Shown here in pieces: positions 29,016 to 38,853 of a stretch of DNA of 64,000 bases. Source of the stretch: Burkholderia sp. Ax-1724 (lineage in GTDB: Bacteria; Pseudomonadota; Gammaproteobacteria; Burkholderiales; Burkholderiaceae). The notes beneath the pieces were generated by a model. It had not been told where the DNA came from. It did no database searches and saw only the letters and a program-made list of their open reading frames with translations. Both the position numbers and the translations under genes were made by a program. The stretch is taken from positions 310,001 through 374,000 of the forward strand of contig NZ_VWWL01000002.1 in assembly GCF_011752995.1 (NCBI RefSeq), given 5' to 3'. How positions within the stretch are numbered: the stretch's first letter is position 1; each line of letters starts with the position of its first letter.

Positions 29016-29570
29016 ATGCAATTGCGGGACAATGGTCTTCGCTTTTCTTCTGTCACGATCGCACTGCACTGGATCGTCGCGATCCTGCTATTTTCGATCA
29101 TCGGAATGGCGATCGTTATTTCCCGGACAGGAGATCACGCGCAACGAATGCACCTGGAGCCGTGGCAGAACCTTCTCGCCACCGTGCTGTTTCTGATCTC
29201 GATCTATCGACTGTGGGCGCGTCTGTCGTCCTTTCATCCGCTGCCGGTCGGCACGCCGAATCCGGTCGAAGTGATGGTCAGCCGTTCTGTGGCGGTTGCC
29301 CTGGCGTTGGCGATGGTGCTGCTACCTATCGCCGGCTGGCTCGAGAAGTCGGCCGCCGGAGAGGTTGTTGCGTTGCCGGGAGGGTATGTCATGCCTGCTC
29401 TTATCGAGCCTGGCCCGCAGGTGCAGCATGTCGTGGTCTTCCTGTTCAGATTGGGCGCAACCGCGTTTCTTCTCGGATTGGCGCTGCATATGTTTGGCGC
29501 GCTCAAAAATCATTTCGTTTTGAAGAATGACGCACTAAAGCGGATGCTTGGCAAACACGTGGAGCTTTGA
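29016..29570 (+). CDS. Cytochrome b561 family protein
   Basis: A 184-residue di-haem b-type membrane cytochrome of the YodB/CybB type, which passes electrons between quinones, superoxide or other carriers in the inner membrane. Four helices are visible (VTIALHWIVAILLFSIIGMAI; LLATVLFLISIYRLW; VAVALALAMVLLPIAGWL; VVFLFRLGATAFLLGLALHM). Haem-ligand His candidates are in ALHWIV, DHAQRMHLE, VQHVVVF and LALHMFG. GGGAGACAGAGC precedes the ATG. The nitronate monooxygenase gene starts 4 bases after its stop, so the two are translationally linked. Confidence 0.92.
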   Translation: MQLRDNGLRFSSVTIALHWIVAILLFSIIGMAIVISRTGDHAQRMHLEPWQNLLATVLFLISIYRLWARLSSFHPLPVGTPNPVEVMVSRSVAVALALAMVLLPIAGWLEKSAAGEVVALPGGYVMPALIEPGPQVQHVVVFLFRLGATAFLLGLALHMFGALKNHFVLKNDALKRMLGKHVEL

Positions 29571-29574
29571 CGCC

Positions 29575-30507
29575 GTGAACCCGATCGAACCGCAGTTTGG
29601 CGAGCACACGGTCGAGCGCCTGTGCGGCGTGCGGTATCCTGTCTTTCTGGCCGGCATGGCCGCGCTTTCGGGGCCAGGTCTCGTCGGCGCGGTGTGTAAT
29701 GCCGGCGGCATGGGAATTCTCGGTGGGTTGAGGCTGCCGCCGCTGGCGCTGCGCAAATGGATTGAGCAAACCCGGGAACTGACGGACCGGCCCTTCGGCG
29801 TGAATCTCGTTCCGCAATTCGGTGGGCCAGCCGTATTCGAGGCCCAGTTTCAGATTCTTCTCGAACAGAGGCCGAAGCTCCTGTCGCTGTTCTACGCCGA
29901 AGCCTGTGCCGCCAATATCATTCCTCGCGCCAAAGAGGCCGGCATGGTCGTCATGGTCCAGGTGGGCACGGTCGAACTCGCGCGTAAGGCAATAGCATGC
30001 GGCGCGGACATCATCACGGCGCAAGGCAGTGAAAGTGGCGGACACATGAACCGCGGCACGATCGGCTTGACGGCATTGTTGCCCGCTATCCGCGAGATCG
30101 CGCAGGGGCGGCACGTGCTGGCGGCGGGCGGCATTACGACGCGAGACGACGTACGGGTGGCGATGGCACTCGGCGCATCGGGCGTGCTCGTCGGCACGGC
30201 GTTCGTTGCGACAGAGGAATCGATTGCGCATCCGCTCTATAAGCAGAGGATCGTCGAAGCCACGGTGGACGACACGGAATACCGGACCGGATATTCGTAC
30301 GGCTGGACCTACGGCACGCCGCACCGTGTGATTCCGAACCGGGACAAGTGGAACCTGCTGCGCTTCATGGGCGGTGGCGCGCGTGCAATCGATCAGCCGC
30401 GCCTTGCGCGCAAACTGTCGCTCTACGCAGGGCAGGGTGTGGGAAAGATCACGCGTATCGTGCCCGCGGCCGAGCGGGTAGCGGAGCTTGTCGCCGGATT
30501 CGCATGA
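29575..30507 (+). CDS. Nitronate monooxygenase family protein (second copy)
   Basis: A 310-residue FMN TIM-barrel protein of the NMO family, shorter than the one at 20824 and not its close copy. Marks are YPVFLAGMAALSGPGLVGAVCNAGGMG, ITAQGSESGGHMNR and VLAAGGITTRDDVRVAMALGASGVLVGTAFVATEES. I chose GTG 29575, with GGAG 10 bases upstream, over the TTG at 29548 that overlaps the cytochrome b561 gene. The C-terminal Arg-rich stretch about residues 245-265 (EYRTGYSYGWTYG) is not typical of class I NMOs, so the substrate may differ. A functional link with the b561 cytochrome is inferred from spacing only. Confidence 0.85.
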   Translation: MNPIEPQFGEHTVERLCGVRYPVFLAGMAALSGPGLVGAVCNAGGMGILGGLRLPPLALRKWIEQTRELTDRPFGVNLVPQFGGPAVFEAQFQILLEQRPKLLSLFYAEACAANIIPRAKEAGMVVMVQVGTVELARKAIACGADIITAQGSESGGHMNRGTIGLTALLPAIREIAQGRHVLAAGGITTRDDVRVAMALGASGVLVGTAFVATEESIAHPLYKQRIVEATVDDTEYRTGYSYGWTYGTPHRVIPNRDKWNLLRFMGGGARAIDQPRLARKLSLYAGQGVGKITRIVPAAERVAELVAGFA

Positions 30508-30662
30508 TTGTCGAGCGAGACGCCGTTGAATTGCACGTCCGATGCCTGAATCAGGATTCTTTCCACAAGTGAACAATTGTGTTTAGCGTTCCGTGACTTT
30601 CGCGTGGCATTTCTGTCTCTTAGACTCGATTCATCGCCAATCGTCGTAAAGGAGAACTGAAG

Positions 30663-32174
30663 ATGAAAGCATTCGAGGACAGCACCGATGTCGGCCATTT
30701 CATTCAGGGAGAACGTGTGCGTGGCAGCGCTTCGCGCACGCAGCCTGTCTTCAATCCGGCGACGGGCACCAAAGCGCGTACGTTGCTGCTTGGCGAATCC
30801 GCCGATGTCGAAGCCGCGGTAGCGAGTGCGAAGGCCGCATTCCCCAACTGGAGCAACACGCCGCCGATCCGCCGTGCGCGTGTGCTGTTGCGCTTTCTCG
30901 AACTGATGAACCGGCACCTTGACGATCTCGCAGCGATCATCACCGCCGAGCATGGCAAAGTGTTCTCGGACGCGCAAGGCGAGGTCGCCCGCGGTATCGA
31001 CGTGATCGAATTTGCCTGCGGCATTCCGCAGTTGCTCAAGGGCAACTACACCGAGCAGGTCTCCACCGGCATGGACAATTGGACCGTACGCCAGCCGCTC
31101 GGCGTCGTGGCGGGCATCACGCCGTTCAACTTCCCCTGCATGGTGCCGTGCTGGATGTTTCCGATCGCGATCGCAGCCGGCAACTGCTTCATCCTGAAGC
31201 CGAGCGAACGTGATCCGTCCGCGTCGTTGTTCATGGCCGGGCTGCTGAAGGAAGCGGGTCTGCCGGACGGCGTGTTCAACGTGGTGCAGGGTGACAAGAC
31301 GGTCGTCGACGCGCTGCTCGCGCATCCGGCGGTCAAGGCCGTGAGCTTTGTCGGGTCCACGCCGATCGCGAACTACATCTACGAGACCGGTGCGAAGCGC
31401 GGCAAGCGTGTGCAGGCGCTCGGCGGCGCGAAGAACCACATGGTCGTGATGCCGGATGCCGATCTCGACAAGGCGGTCGATGCTCTGATCGGCGCTGCGT
31501 ACGGGTCGGCCGGTGAGCGCTGCATGGCCGTTTCTGTCGCGGTGCTGGTTGGCGACGTGGCCGACAGGATCATTGCGCGAGTCGTCCAGCGTGTGCGCAG
31601 CCTGATCGTCAAGAACGGCATGGAGCACGATGCGCAAATGGGACCGGTGGTGACGCGCCAGGCGCTGGAGCGCATCGAGGGATACATCGAGCTCGGCGTG
31701 AAGGAGGGCGCTCAGCTCGTGGTCGATGGCCGCGGCCTGAAAGTGCCGGGCCATGAAAACGGCTTCTTCACGGGTGGCACGCTGTTCGATCACGTGACCC
31801 CCGAGATGCGTATCTACAAGGAAGAAATCTTCGGCCCGGTTCTCTCATGTGTACGTGTCAAGGATTTCGCGGAAGCCGTCGATCTGATCAACGCACATGA
31901 ACTCGGTAACGGCGTGTCATGCTTTACGCGCGACGGCCATATTGCCCGCGAATTCGGGCGCCGCATCGAGATCGGCATGGTCGGCATCAACGTGCCGATT
32001 CCGGTTCCGATGGCGTGGCATGGTTTCGGTGGCTGGAAGCGCAGTCTGTTCGGCGATGCACATGCGTATGGCGAGGAAGGTGTGCGCTTCTATACGAAGC
32101 AGAAGTCGATCATGCAGCGCTGGCCGGAAAGCATCGAGAAGGGCGCGGAATTCGCGATGCCGACGGCGAAGTGA
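30663..32174 (+). CDS. mmsA: Methylmalonate-semialdehyde dehydrogenase (CoA-acylating)
   Basis: A 503-residue aldehyde dehydrogenase converting methylmalonate or malonate semialdehyde with CoA and NAD to propionyl- or acetyl-CoA, in valine, inositol or beta-alanine breakdown. The family mark [19 protein letters not shown] is present, with the Rossmann [15 protein letters not shown], the Lys in [10 protein letters not shown] and the catalytic Cys in [13 protein letters not shown]. Length fits MmsA. AAAGGAG lies before the ATG. The usual partner mmsB is not adjacent, so it is a lone gene here. Confidence 0.95.
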   Translation: MKAFEDSTDVGHFIQGERVRGSASRTQPVFNPATGTKARTLLLGESADVEAAVASAKAAFPNWSNTPPIRRARVLLRFLELMNRHLDDLAAIITAEHGKVFSDAQGEVARGIDVIEFACGIPQLLKGNYTEQVSTGMDNWTVRQPLGVVAGITPFNFPCMVPCWMFPIAIAAGNCFILKPSERDPSASLFMAGLLKEAGLPDGVFNVVQGDKTVVDALLAHPAVKAVSFVGSTPIANYIYETGAKRGKRVQALGGAKNHMVVMPDADLDKAVDALIGAAYGSAGERCMAVSVAVLVGDVADRIIARVVQRVRSLIVKNGMEHDAQMGPVVTRQALERIEGYIELGVKEGAQLVVDGRGLKVPGHENGFFTGGTLFDHVTPEMRIYKEEIFGPVLSCVRVKDFAEAVDLINAHELGNGVSCFTRDGHIAREFGRRIEIGMVGINVPIPVPMAWHGFGGWKRSLFGDAHAYGEEGVRFYTKQKSIMQRWPESIEKGAEFAMPTAK

Positions 32175-32448
32175 CCTTCGCGGCGGCGCCAGGGGCGCAG
32201 CATGGCTGGCACGTCAGAGTGTTGCCGGTTTGTTCGGCTTGCGGATGTTCTGAACCATGAGGCATTCGGCCGGCCCCCCGCACGGGAGCTACGCACGAAT
32301 CGCAGGCGGCCGGAATACTTACATCATGTATAAGCACTCGTACCAGACGTACTGTTTATCGGATTGCACGGTAGCCATAGAGTAAGCGCAAACAGGTTAT
32401 GCCTGGCTGCCATGCATGCGCATGGACGGAGCGACGTGGAGTCCGATC

Positions 32449-33288
32449 ATGAAGAACACCGGCACATTGTTTCTGATTACAGGCGTCAGCAGTGGTTTCG
32501 GCCGTGCTTTTTCCGAGGCGGCCGTGCGGGCAGGGCACCGTGTGGTGGGTACCGTGCGGCGCGAGGAAGATCGCGCCGCGTTCGAAGCGCTGCATCCGGC
32601 GGCTACCAGGGCCGTGATTCTGGACGTCCGGAATTTCGATGCGGTGAAACCCACTGTGCGAATGGTGGAAAAAGAGTGGGGGCCGATAGACGTACTGATC
32701 AACAATGCCGGCTACGGTCACGAGGGTGTGCTCGAAGAATCTCCGCTCAGCGAGCTGATTCGCCAGTTCGAAGTCAACGTATTCGGTGCGGTGGCGATGA
32801 TCAAGGCCGTGTTGCCGGGCATGCGCAGCCGGCGCAGTGGTCACATTATCAACATCACGTCGATGGCGGGTCATGCGGGAATGGCCGGTATCAGCTATTA
32901 CAGCGGCAGTAAATTTGCGCTTGAAGGCATTAGCGATTCCCTGGCGAAGGAAGTCAGGGATCTCGGAATCCGCGTGACCGCGGTCGCTCCGGGCTCTTTC
33001 CGTACCGACTGGGCAGGGCGCTCGATGATTCGCACCGGGCGCACTATCGCGGACTACGATGCGATATTCGATCCGGTGCGCCAGCGACGGCAGGAATATA
33101 GCGGTAGTCAGGCGGGTGATCCGGCCAAGGCAGCGCGGGCCATCCTGCATATCGTGGATGCGCCTGAACCGCCGACGCATCTGCTGCTGGGTAACGATGC
33201 CCGGCGCGTGATGGACATTCACCTGAAAACTCTGGAGCGCGAACTCGGCAAATGGCGTGCGCTGACACAATCGACCGATTTCGATTGA
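32449..33288 (+). CDS. SDR family oxidoreductase (classical)
   Basis: A 279-residue short-chain dehydrogenase. TGVSSGFGRAF binds the cofactor, NNAGYG is present, the catalytic Ser is in NITSMAGHAG, and YYSGSK holds the Tyr and Lys. It resembles the oxidoreductase/short-chain dehydrogenase group with the VTAVAPGSFRTDWAGRSM segment. GGAG lies 7 bases before ATG 32449; the upstream in-frame Met at 32416 has none. Substrate unknown. A VOC protein gene follows after 35 bases on the same strand. Confidence 0.9.
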   Translation: MKNTGTLFLITGVSSGFGRAFSEAAVRAGHRVVGTVRREEDRAAFEALHPAATRAVILDVRNFDAVKPTVRMVEKEWGPIDVLINNAGYGHEGVLEESPLSELIRQFEVNVFGAVAMIKAVLPGMRSRRSGHIINITSMAGHAGMAGISYYSGSKFALEGISDSLAKEVRDLGIRVTAVAPGSFRTDWAGRSMIRTGRTIADYDAIFDPVRQRRQEYSGSQAGDPAKAARAILHIVDAPEPPTHLLLGNDARRVMDIHLKTLERELGKWRALTQSTDFD

Positions 33289-33323
33289 GCGGGCGCGGCA
33301 GGATATTGGCAGGAGATATCTGA

Positions 33324-33770
33324 ATGAGCGAGCAGGAGCGGGTTCAGCCATTGACCGTCGGCATCGACCATATTGGCCTGACGGTTCGCAACCTCAGCAT
33401 CACAGTCGGCTTTTTCGTTGATTGCCTCGGATGGACGCAAGTCGGTGCACGGCCCGACTATCCGGCCGTATTCGTCTCTGACGGGCACGTGCTGCTCACG
33501 CTATGGGAAGTCCCGCGGCAGGCGGAGCGTGTCGAGTTTGACCGCAAGACGAATGTCGGCCTGCATCACCTCGCGCTGCGCGTACACAGTGCGGTGGCAC
33601 TCGATGAAATTTTCGCGCGGGTTGCCGGGTGGCCGGGCGTCGTGGTCGAATTCGCGCCGCAAAATCTTGGGCGTGGTCCGAAGCGTCACACGATGGTGTA
33701 CGAGCCCAGCGGGATTCGGCTCGAGTTCGATTTCGATCCGGGTATTGCGGCGAATATTGCGGCAGGCTGA
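33324..33770 (+). CDS. VOC (glyoxalase/bleomycin resistance/dioxygenase) superfamily protein
   Basis: A 148-residue single VOC module pair. The betaalphabetabetabeta repeats start at IDHIGLTVRNLSITVGFFVDCLGW and LHHLALRVHSAVALDEI. The metal-ligand candidates are His in IDHIGL and LHHLAL and Glu in IRLEFDFD. VEFAPQNLGRGPKRHTMVYEPSG is typical of lyase-like members. GGAGATATC precedes the ATG. It is probably co-transcribed with the SDR upstream. The reaction cannot be told from sequence. Confidence 0.88.
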   Translation: MSEQERVQPLTVGIDHIGLTVRNLSITVGFFVDCLGWTQVGARPDYPAVFVSDGHVLLTLWEVPRQAERVEFDRKTNVGLHHLALRVHSAVALDEIFARVAGWPGVVVEFAPQNLGRGPKRHTMVYEPSGIRLEFDFDPGIAANIAAG

Positions 33771-33817
33771 GCGACGCGAATGCCTGGCGAGATAGTGACA
33801 CATGCAGTGAGTCCGAC

Positions 33818-33880
33818 GGCCCAGCAGCAACCGGTTTCCGATCGCTGCTGGGGCTGCCGCCGTGCGATTGCCGTGGCGGC
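33818..33880. terminator. Possible bidirectional terminator between convergent genes
   Basis: CCCAGCAGC at 33820-33828 pairs perfectly with GCTGCTGGG at 33844-33852, and a second stem GCCGCC/GGCGGC follows at 33856-33880. The position between convergent genes suits termination, but there is no T tract on either strand. Confidence 0.35.
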
Positions 33881-34842
33881 TAGGGTTTGTCGGTCTGTTG
33901 ACTGACGATGCCCGTGTATCTGGCAAGGTGTCTTTCGACCTCGGGGTTCTTCTGCAATCCAGAATTCATCAAGGCCTTGATATCGTGCTGCGCAGCCGGG
34001 CGTTGAACCGAGGTAATGAACGAGTTCCACTCCGCGCTCAGTTCCTTGTCGGCAGGCAGAGAGGTTGCATTGACGGTTTGCTTGATATCGGCAATGGTCT
34101 GTTTGTCGAACGATGCGATCCGGCGCGCGAGTGCATCGACAAACTTGTCGATCTCGGCATCAGGCAGCGCACGATTGACGTAGCCATAACGCTCCGCGAG
34201 GTCCGCGGGGATGTCATTGCCGCTCAGCAGGATTTCCAGCGCACGGCCCCGGCCTACCAGGCGGGGCAGCCGCGCCATCGGGCCACCCCCGGGCGTGAAG
34301 CCGGCGCCGATTTCGAATTGCGACAGTACCGCCTTCTCGCTGCTGGCAAAGCGCATGTCGGACGCAAGCGCAAGCTCGCTGCCCACACCCGTCGCCCGGC
34401 CGCGGATCTCGGCAATCGTCACCACATTGGCCTTGCTCAGGCGCACTAGCGCGTCAGGCAGCGGGGGCAGGCCAGTAGGGCCGGCGGGCATGCTGGTAGT
34501 GGCTTCGAGCGGCGGAACGAAATCGTAGTGCGTCAGGAAGAATCCGGGTACCGCACTGTCGAATACGACGACTTTGACCTTCGGATCGTTCTCGATCTGG
34601 GTGACGACGCTAGTGAGCATCGGAATGGATTCCGGCCCGAAGATGTTGAACGGCGGATGATCGATCGTCACGCGCCAGTATTCGGGAGTGACACGTGTGA
34701 TCCTGAACTCTTGAGGGGCACTGGGTTTGGTCTGGGTTGCCTCGCCAGCGGCAGCGTTGGGTTGCTGCGCGGTGGCGTCGGGTGTGCCGGCGAAAGTCAG
34801 AAGGCAGGCGAAAAGCACCGTTAGCGGATGCGTTGATCTCAT
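33880..34842 (-). CDS. Enoyl-CoA hydratase/isomerase family protein with signal peptide
   Basis: A 320-residue crotonase-fold protein preceded by a clear Sec signal peptide: MRSTHPLTVLFACLLTF, then AGTPDATAQQ with a likely AQ cleavage. GGAG lies 8 bases before this ATG at 34842, so the signal is not an artefact of start choice. The crotonase body has IDHPPFNIFGPESI, Glu in GVGSELALASDM and Glu in SQFEIGAGFTPGGGP, matching the two catalytic Glu. The first oxyanion loop differs (PGFFLTHYDF in place of AGADI). Crotonases act on CoA esters, which are cytoplasmic, so export is odd and the true substrate may not be a CoA ester. Confidence 0.87.
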   Translation of the reverse strand: MRSTHPLTVLFACLLTFAGTPDATAQQPNAAAGEATQTKPSAPQEFRITRVTPEYWRVTIDHPPFNIFGPESIPMLTSVVTQIENDPKVKVVVFDSAVPGFFLTHYDFVPPLEATTSMPAGPTGLPPLPDALVRLSKANVVTIAEIRGRATGVGSELALASDMRFASSEKAVLSQFEIGAGFTPGGGPMARLPRLVGRGRALEILLSGNDIPADLAERYGYVNRALPDAEIDKFVDALARRIASFDKQTIADIKQTVNATSLPADKELSAEWNSFITSVQRPAAQHDIKALMNSGLQKNPEVERHLARYTGIVSQQTDKP

Positions 34843-35499
34843 GATGTCTTCTCCAATAGGAATTGAGCTTGCCGTGAATATTCGCTGCGAATCATGGTAT
34901 GAACGAGAGTCGAATGATTTACGGAAAAAATGGCACGTCGAAAACTGTCCGATGGACGTTCGAACCACTTTCCGGGTTCCAATGAATTGTTATTTGGAGA
35001 AGAGTGCCGCATGTTATGCGGGCCGTCGATAATACCTTGGTGTCGAATTCAGATCGCTTCGATGCGATTCCTCGCGGTGCATTCCTCGCAGCAATGCCTT
35101 GGCATTCGTTACCGATCCGGATTTGAACAGGTTAACTATCTGTCTGTATTGTCGACAAGCGAGTCAAATATCGCGTGCTCGTTTCTTCGCGGCCGACGGC
35201 ATGGGACGTTGCATCGCGCACTATTTCGAATTTGAAATTCACATTCCAGTCCGCTTCGTGGGGCGGGATGAGGAGAATCGAATGACCGGCGATAAGGATT
35301 CAGTTTTTTTACCTTGAGTCATCAGGGCGGATATCGCCGTGTCGAATGCTTGCCCAGTCCAATAGAAACCCCTTGCGATTTGAATTACGATGAATGCCGT
35401 TCCTTGGCTTGATGTTGGTGCATCGCATATGACGATGCATTGATGCCTCGGCGTACATGGAGAGGTGACGTGACCGGAATGAGAGGAGGTCTGGATACC
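34843..35499. promoter_or_regulatory. Long divergent intergenic region
   Basis: 657 bases without a supported gene, noticeably lower in GC than the flanks. It separates the exported crotonase gene from the FixJ-type regulator gene. Short open frames here have no family resemblance or good ribosome binding site. No operator or terminator stood out. Confidence 0.45.
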
Positions 35500-36147
35500 G
35501 TGTCGTCGAATGGTTCGCAGGCCGCACCGATTGTTTTCGTCGTGGACGACGATATCTCCGTTCGGGATTCTCTGGAATTGCTGCTGCGCAGTGCGGGCTT
35601 GCGAGCGCAGATTTTCGCTTCCGCGGAGCAATTTCTGGCGTACCCGTATGTCGTTGCGCCCACCTGCCTGATACTCGACGTGTCTCTTCCCGGCGTAAAC
35701 GGGTTGGATCTGCAGAAGCAGATGGCATTGGACCGGGCGGACATGCCGATCATTTTCATCACGGGCCAGGCAGACGTGCCGATGACAGTGCAGGCCATGA
35801 AGGCGGGAGCCGTCGAGTTCCTGACCAAACCATTCGACGACGGCTTGCTGTTGCAAGCCATTGAAGACGCCGTTGAGCGCAGCCGGGCCGCAATCGACAG
35901 CCAGATCGAACTGCGTGCGCTCCAGGCCGCCTACTCGACGCTCACACGCCGCGAGCGGGAAGTGATGATGCTGGTGGTTTCCGGTCTTCTGAACAAACAG
36001 ATAGGCGGAGAACTCGGCATTAGCGAGATCACCGTGAAGATCCACCGCGGCAAAGTGATGCAAAAGATGGACGCGGACTCACTGCCGGAGCTGGTCAATA
36101 TGGCGACGAAGCTATGCCTGAAGACTCGGCGAGCGCGTAGGCACTAG
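35500..36147 (+). CDS. FixJ-family response regulator
   Basis: A 215-residue regulator: receiver about 10-125 (FVVDDDISVRDSL, LILDVSLPG with phospho-Asp, IFITGQADV, LTKPF) and LuxR HTH about 140-205 (LTRREREVMMLVVSGLLNKQIGGELGISEITVKIHRG). I chose GTG 35500, because a perfect GAGGAGGT ends 10 bases upstream; an ATG at 35479 overlaps that site. The histidine kinase gene starts within about 80 bases downstream, forming a FixJ/FixL-like pair. Confidence 0.92.
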   Translation: MSSNGSQAAPIVFVVDDDISVRDSLELLLRSAGLRAQIFASAEQFLAYPYVVAPTCLILDVSLPGVNGLDLQKQMALDRADMPIIFITGQADVPMTVQAMKAGAVEFLTKPFDDGLLLQAIEDAVERSRAAIDSQIELRALQAAYSTLTRREREVMMLVVSGLLNKQIGGELGISEITVKIHRGKVMQKMDADSLPELVNMATKLCLKTRRARRH

Positions 36148-36224
36148 TCCTGTCCGAACCGTTGCCTCACATTGTGCCGGGCGTCACGATATCGCGAAGA
36201 CAGTCTTTTGCAAAGGCATGCCAT

Positions 36225-38486
36225 ATGCTCCCGAATACCAGAAGAACGATGGGATTGGCGATCGACCTCGGCGTGGTGCTGGACGCGCTATCCGCGATGG
36301 TCTGGACTGCGCTGCCCGACGGCCGTATCGACTTCGTGAATCGAAGCTGGCTGGAATATACCGGCCATGACTGGAATCAGCCACAGGGTTGGCACTGGAA
36401 GGACGCGGTAAGTGCCGACGATCTGTCGGCATGGCTCGAACGTTGGGCCGCGATTCTGGTCACCGGAAAGCCCGGCGACATGATGGTGCGTGTACGCCGC
36501 TTCGATGGCCGGTGCCGCCTGTTTGTCATTCGAGCCAATCCGATACGCGATCCTGACGGAGAGATTGTCCGTTGGTGCGCCGTCGCCAACGATATCGAAG
36601 AACTCCAGTGTGCCAGGCAAGCGCTGAAGCGTCGCGCGCTCGACTTCCAGTTGATTGTCGACAGCATTTCCGTTCCTGTCGCGGTGACGACACCGACTGG
36701 CGAAGTCGAAGGGCTCAACCAGCTTACGCTCGATTATTTCGGAAAGTCATTGGAAGTACTCAAAGACTGGAAGAGCGATGAAGTCGTTCATCCGGAGGAC
36801 TTGGCGGCAACGATTGCCGCGCAGACCGACGCGCACGTAAAAGGCGTGGCGTATAACGTCGAGAGCCGGCACCGGCGAGCGGACGGTGTTTACCGCTGGT
36901 ACAACGTCCGGGGTTTTCCGTTGCGTGACCGGCAAGGCGGTATTCTTCGCTGGTTTCATCTGTTGATCGATATTGACGAGAAGAAACGGGCCGAGGAGGT
37001 CCTTCGGGTCAGCGAACGCAATCTGAACGAGATCATCAACGCGATTCCGGCGCAAGTCTGGTCGGCTCGGCTCGACGGTTCCGCCGAGTACTTCAATCAG
37101 TATTACCTTGATTATGTGGGCTGCGAGGTCTCCGAAACACGGGATTGGGGCTGGACGGCGGCGGTTCACCCGGACGATCTCCATGATCTCTCCGGGACAT
37201 GGCAGTCGGTACTGGCCCGTGGTTCGCAGGGCGAGGCGCAGGCGCGGCTGAGGCGTCACGACGGGCAGTACAGATGGTTTCTGTTTCGGGTCAGCCCAAT
37301 GCGGGACGGCAACGGAAACATCGTCAAATGGTACGGCATCAACACCGATATCGACGACCGTAAGCGAGCGGAGGAGGAGCTGCAGCGCAGCGAAGCATTT
37401 CTCGCCGAGGGCCAGCGTTTGACGAAGATGGGCAACTTCTCATGGCGCGTCGCGACCGGGAACATCGTCTGGTCAGAGCAGATTTACCGGATGTTCGAAC
37501 TCGAATCGGGGCGGCGCGTGAGGTCCGGGTTCGTGGCTTCGCGCATCCATCCGGACGATCGAGGCGCGGTGCTGGACATCATCGAACGGGCGAGGCGGGG
37601 CGAGCGCGACCTCGAGTGCCAGCATCGACTCATGATGCCCGACCAGTCAGTGAAGTACGTGCATATGATTGCACATCGGTCTACTGATCATCCGGACAAT
37701 CTGGAGTACATCGGCGCGGCGCTCGATATCACCCAGCGCCGGCTCGCCGGGGAGGCGTTCGACAAGGCGCGCTCGGAGCTTGTGCGCGTCGCGCGGATCA
37801 TGAGCCTGGGGGCGCTGACTGCGTCGATAGCACACGAGGTCAATCAGCCGTTGTCGGGTATCGTCACCAACGCCAGCACCTGCCTGCGCATGCTCGGCAC
37901 CGAGCCGCCGAACATGGAGGGTGCGCGCGAAACAGCTCGGCGGACCATTCGTGACGGTAATCGCGCGGCCGATGTTATCGGCCGGTTGCGTACGCTTTTC
38001 AGCAAGCGCAGCGCGACGATCGAGGCCGTCGACCTGAACGATGCCGCCCGCGAAGTGATTGCTCTGTTGCAGAGCGATCTCGACCGCGCGCGCGTGATTT
38101 TGCGCACCGAGTTTGCGGGCTCGCTTCCTTGCATCGGCGGCGACCGCGTGCAGGTACAGCAAGTGATCATGAACCTGTTGCGCAATGCCGCGGATGCGAT
38201 GAGCAGCGTGGATGACCGGCCGCGATGCGTGCTGATCAGGACCGAATCCGAATCGGATGCAGCGGTCCGTCTGACCGTACGGGACTCAGGTGTCGGATTC
38301 GACCCTCGGGACGCGGAACGGCTCTTCGACACTTTTTATACAACCCGGAACGATGGCATGGGGATTGGTCTTGCGATCAGCCGCTCCATCATCGAGAGCC
38401 ACCGTGGTCGCCTTTGGGCAACCCTGCCGAAGGATGGGCCAGGAGCCAGCTTCGCATTTTCCATTCCCGCCTACGGTGAGTTCTGA
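36225..38486 (+). CDS. PAS-domain sensor histidine kinase (FixL-like)
   Basis: A soluble kinase of about 753 residues. Four PAS/PAC modules follow each other (about 15-130, 135-260, 270-390 and 400-515), each closing with a typical PAC such as GILRWFHLLIDIDEKKRAEE or GNIVKWYGINTDIDDRKRAEEEL. HisKA has phospho-His537 in TASIAHEVNQPLSG, then N-box MNLLRNAADAM, DSGVGF and GMGIGLAISRSI in HATPase. No transmembrane segment. Haem binding as in FixL cannot be seen. The start is uncertain: ATG 36225 (AAGG upstream), ATG 36249 or TTG 36162. It partners the regulator just upstream. Confidence 0.92.
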   Translation: MLPNTRRTMGLAIDLGVVLDALSAMVWTALPDGRIDFVNRSWLEYTGHDWNQPQGWHWKDAVSADDLSAWLERWAAILVTGKPGDMMVRVRRFDGRCRLFVIRANPIRDPDGEIVRWCAVANDIEELQCARQALKRRALDFQLIVDSISVPVAVTTPTGEVEGLNQLTLDYFGKSLEVLKDWKSDEVVHPEDLAATIAAQTDAHVKGVAYNVESRHRRADGVYRWYNVRGFPLRDRQGGILRWFHLLIDIDEKKRAEEVLRVSERNLNEIINAIPAQVWSARLDGSAEYFNQYYLDYVGCEVSETRDWGWTAAVHPDDLHDLSGTWQSVLARGSQGEAQARLRRHDGQYRWFLFRVSPMRDGNGNIVKWYGINTDIDDRKRAEEELQRSEAFLAEGQRLTKMGNFSWRVATGNIVWSEQIYRMFELESGRRVRSGFVASRIHPDDRGAVLDIIERARRGERDLECQHRLMMPDQSVKYVHMIAHRSTDHPDNLEYIGAALDITQRRLAGEAFDKARSELVRVARIMSLGALTASIAHEVNQPLSGIVTNASTCLRMLGTEPPNMEGARETARRTIRDGNRAADVIGRLRTLFSKRSATIEAVDLNDAAREVIALLQSDLDRARVILRTEFAGSLPCIGGDRVQVQQVIMNLLRNAADAMSSVDDRPRCVLIRTESESDAAVRLTVRDSGVGFDPRDAERLFDTFYTTRNDGMGIGLAISRSIIESHRGRLWATLPKDGPGASFAFSIPAYGEF

Positions 38487-38538
38487 ATGCCGGCTATTCC
38501 CGGCATCGCACAGGACCAACGCGGGATCGGAAGGCGGA

Positions 38539-38775
38539 TCAACCCGGTTTTTTCGCCCGCTGACGGCGATATTCGAGAGCAGGCAGACCACCCCAGCCCC
38601 AGTTATCGGTATCCACTTCTTCGATAACCACAAACGTTGCCTCAAAGGGCTTGTTCAGCACGTCGAGCAGCAACTGACTCGCACCCTCGATCAACTGGGC
38701 TTTCTCTTCCGCCGTGACCGACGTGGCGCCAGGCTTCGTGCCTTCGCGGGTGACCTGAATCGTGACGATGGGCAT
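38539..38775 (-). CDS. 4-oxalocrotonate tautomerase family protein
   Basis: A 78-residue tautomerase-superfamily protein. Pro1 after Met removal (MPIVTIQVTREG) is the catalytic base, and LIEGASQLLLDVLNKP and VVIEEVDTDNWGWGG follow the 4-OT/YdcE fold. AAGGAGAG precedes ATG 38775; the longer frame to 38829 is not needed. The GWGG end resembles members annotated as tautomerase family protein of Burkholderia. It lies 78 bases downstream of the SDR gene on the same strand, so the two may form an operon. Confidence 0.9.
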   Translation of the reverse strand: MPIVTIQVTREGTKPGATSVTAEEKAQLIEGASQLLLDVLNKPFEATFVVIEEVDTDNWGWGGLPALEYRRQRAKKPG

Positions 38776-38853
38776 GCTGCTCTCCTTGGCTGTGAGTGAA
38801 GTAGAGGTGCCGGGCAGCCGGCGCCTCATATGTTCAATAATGCATGGTGACGT

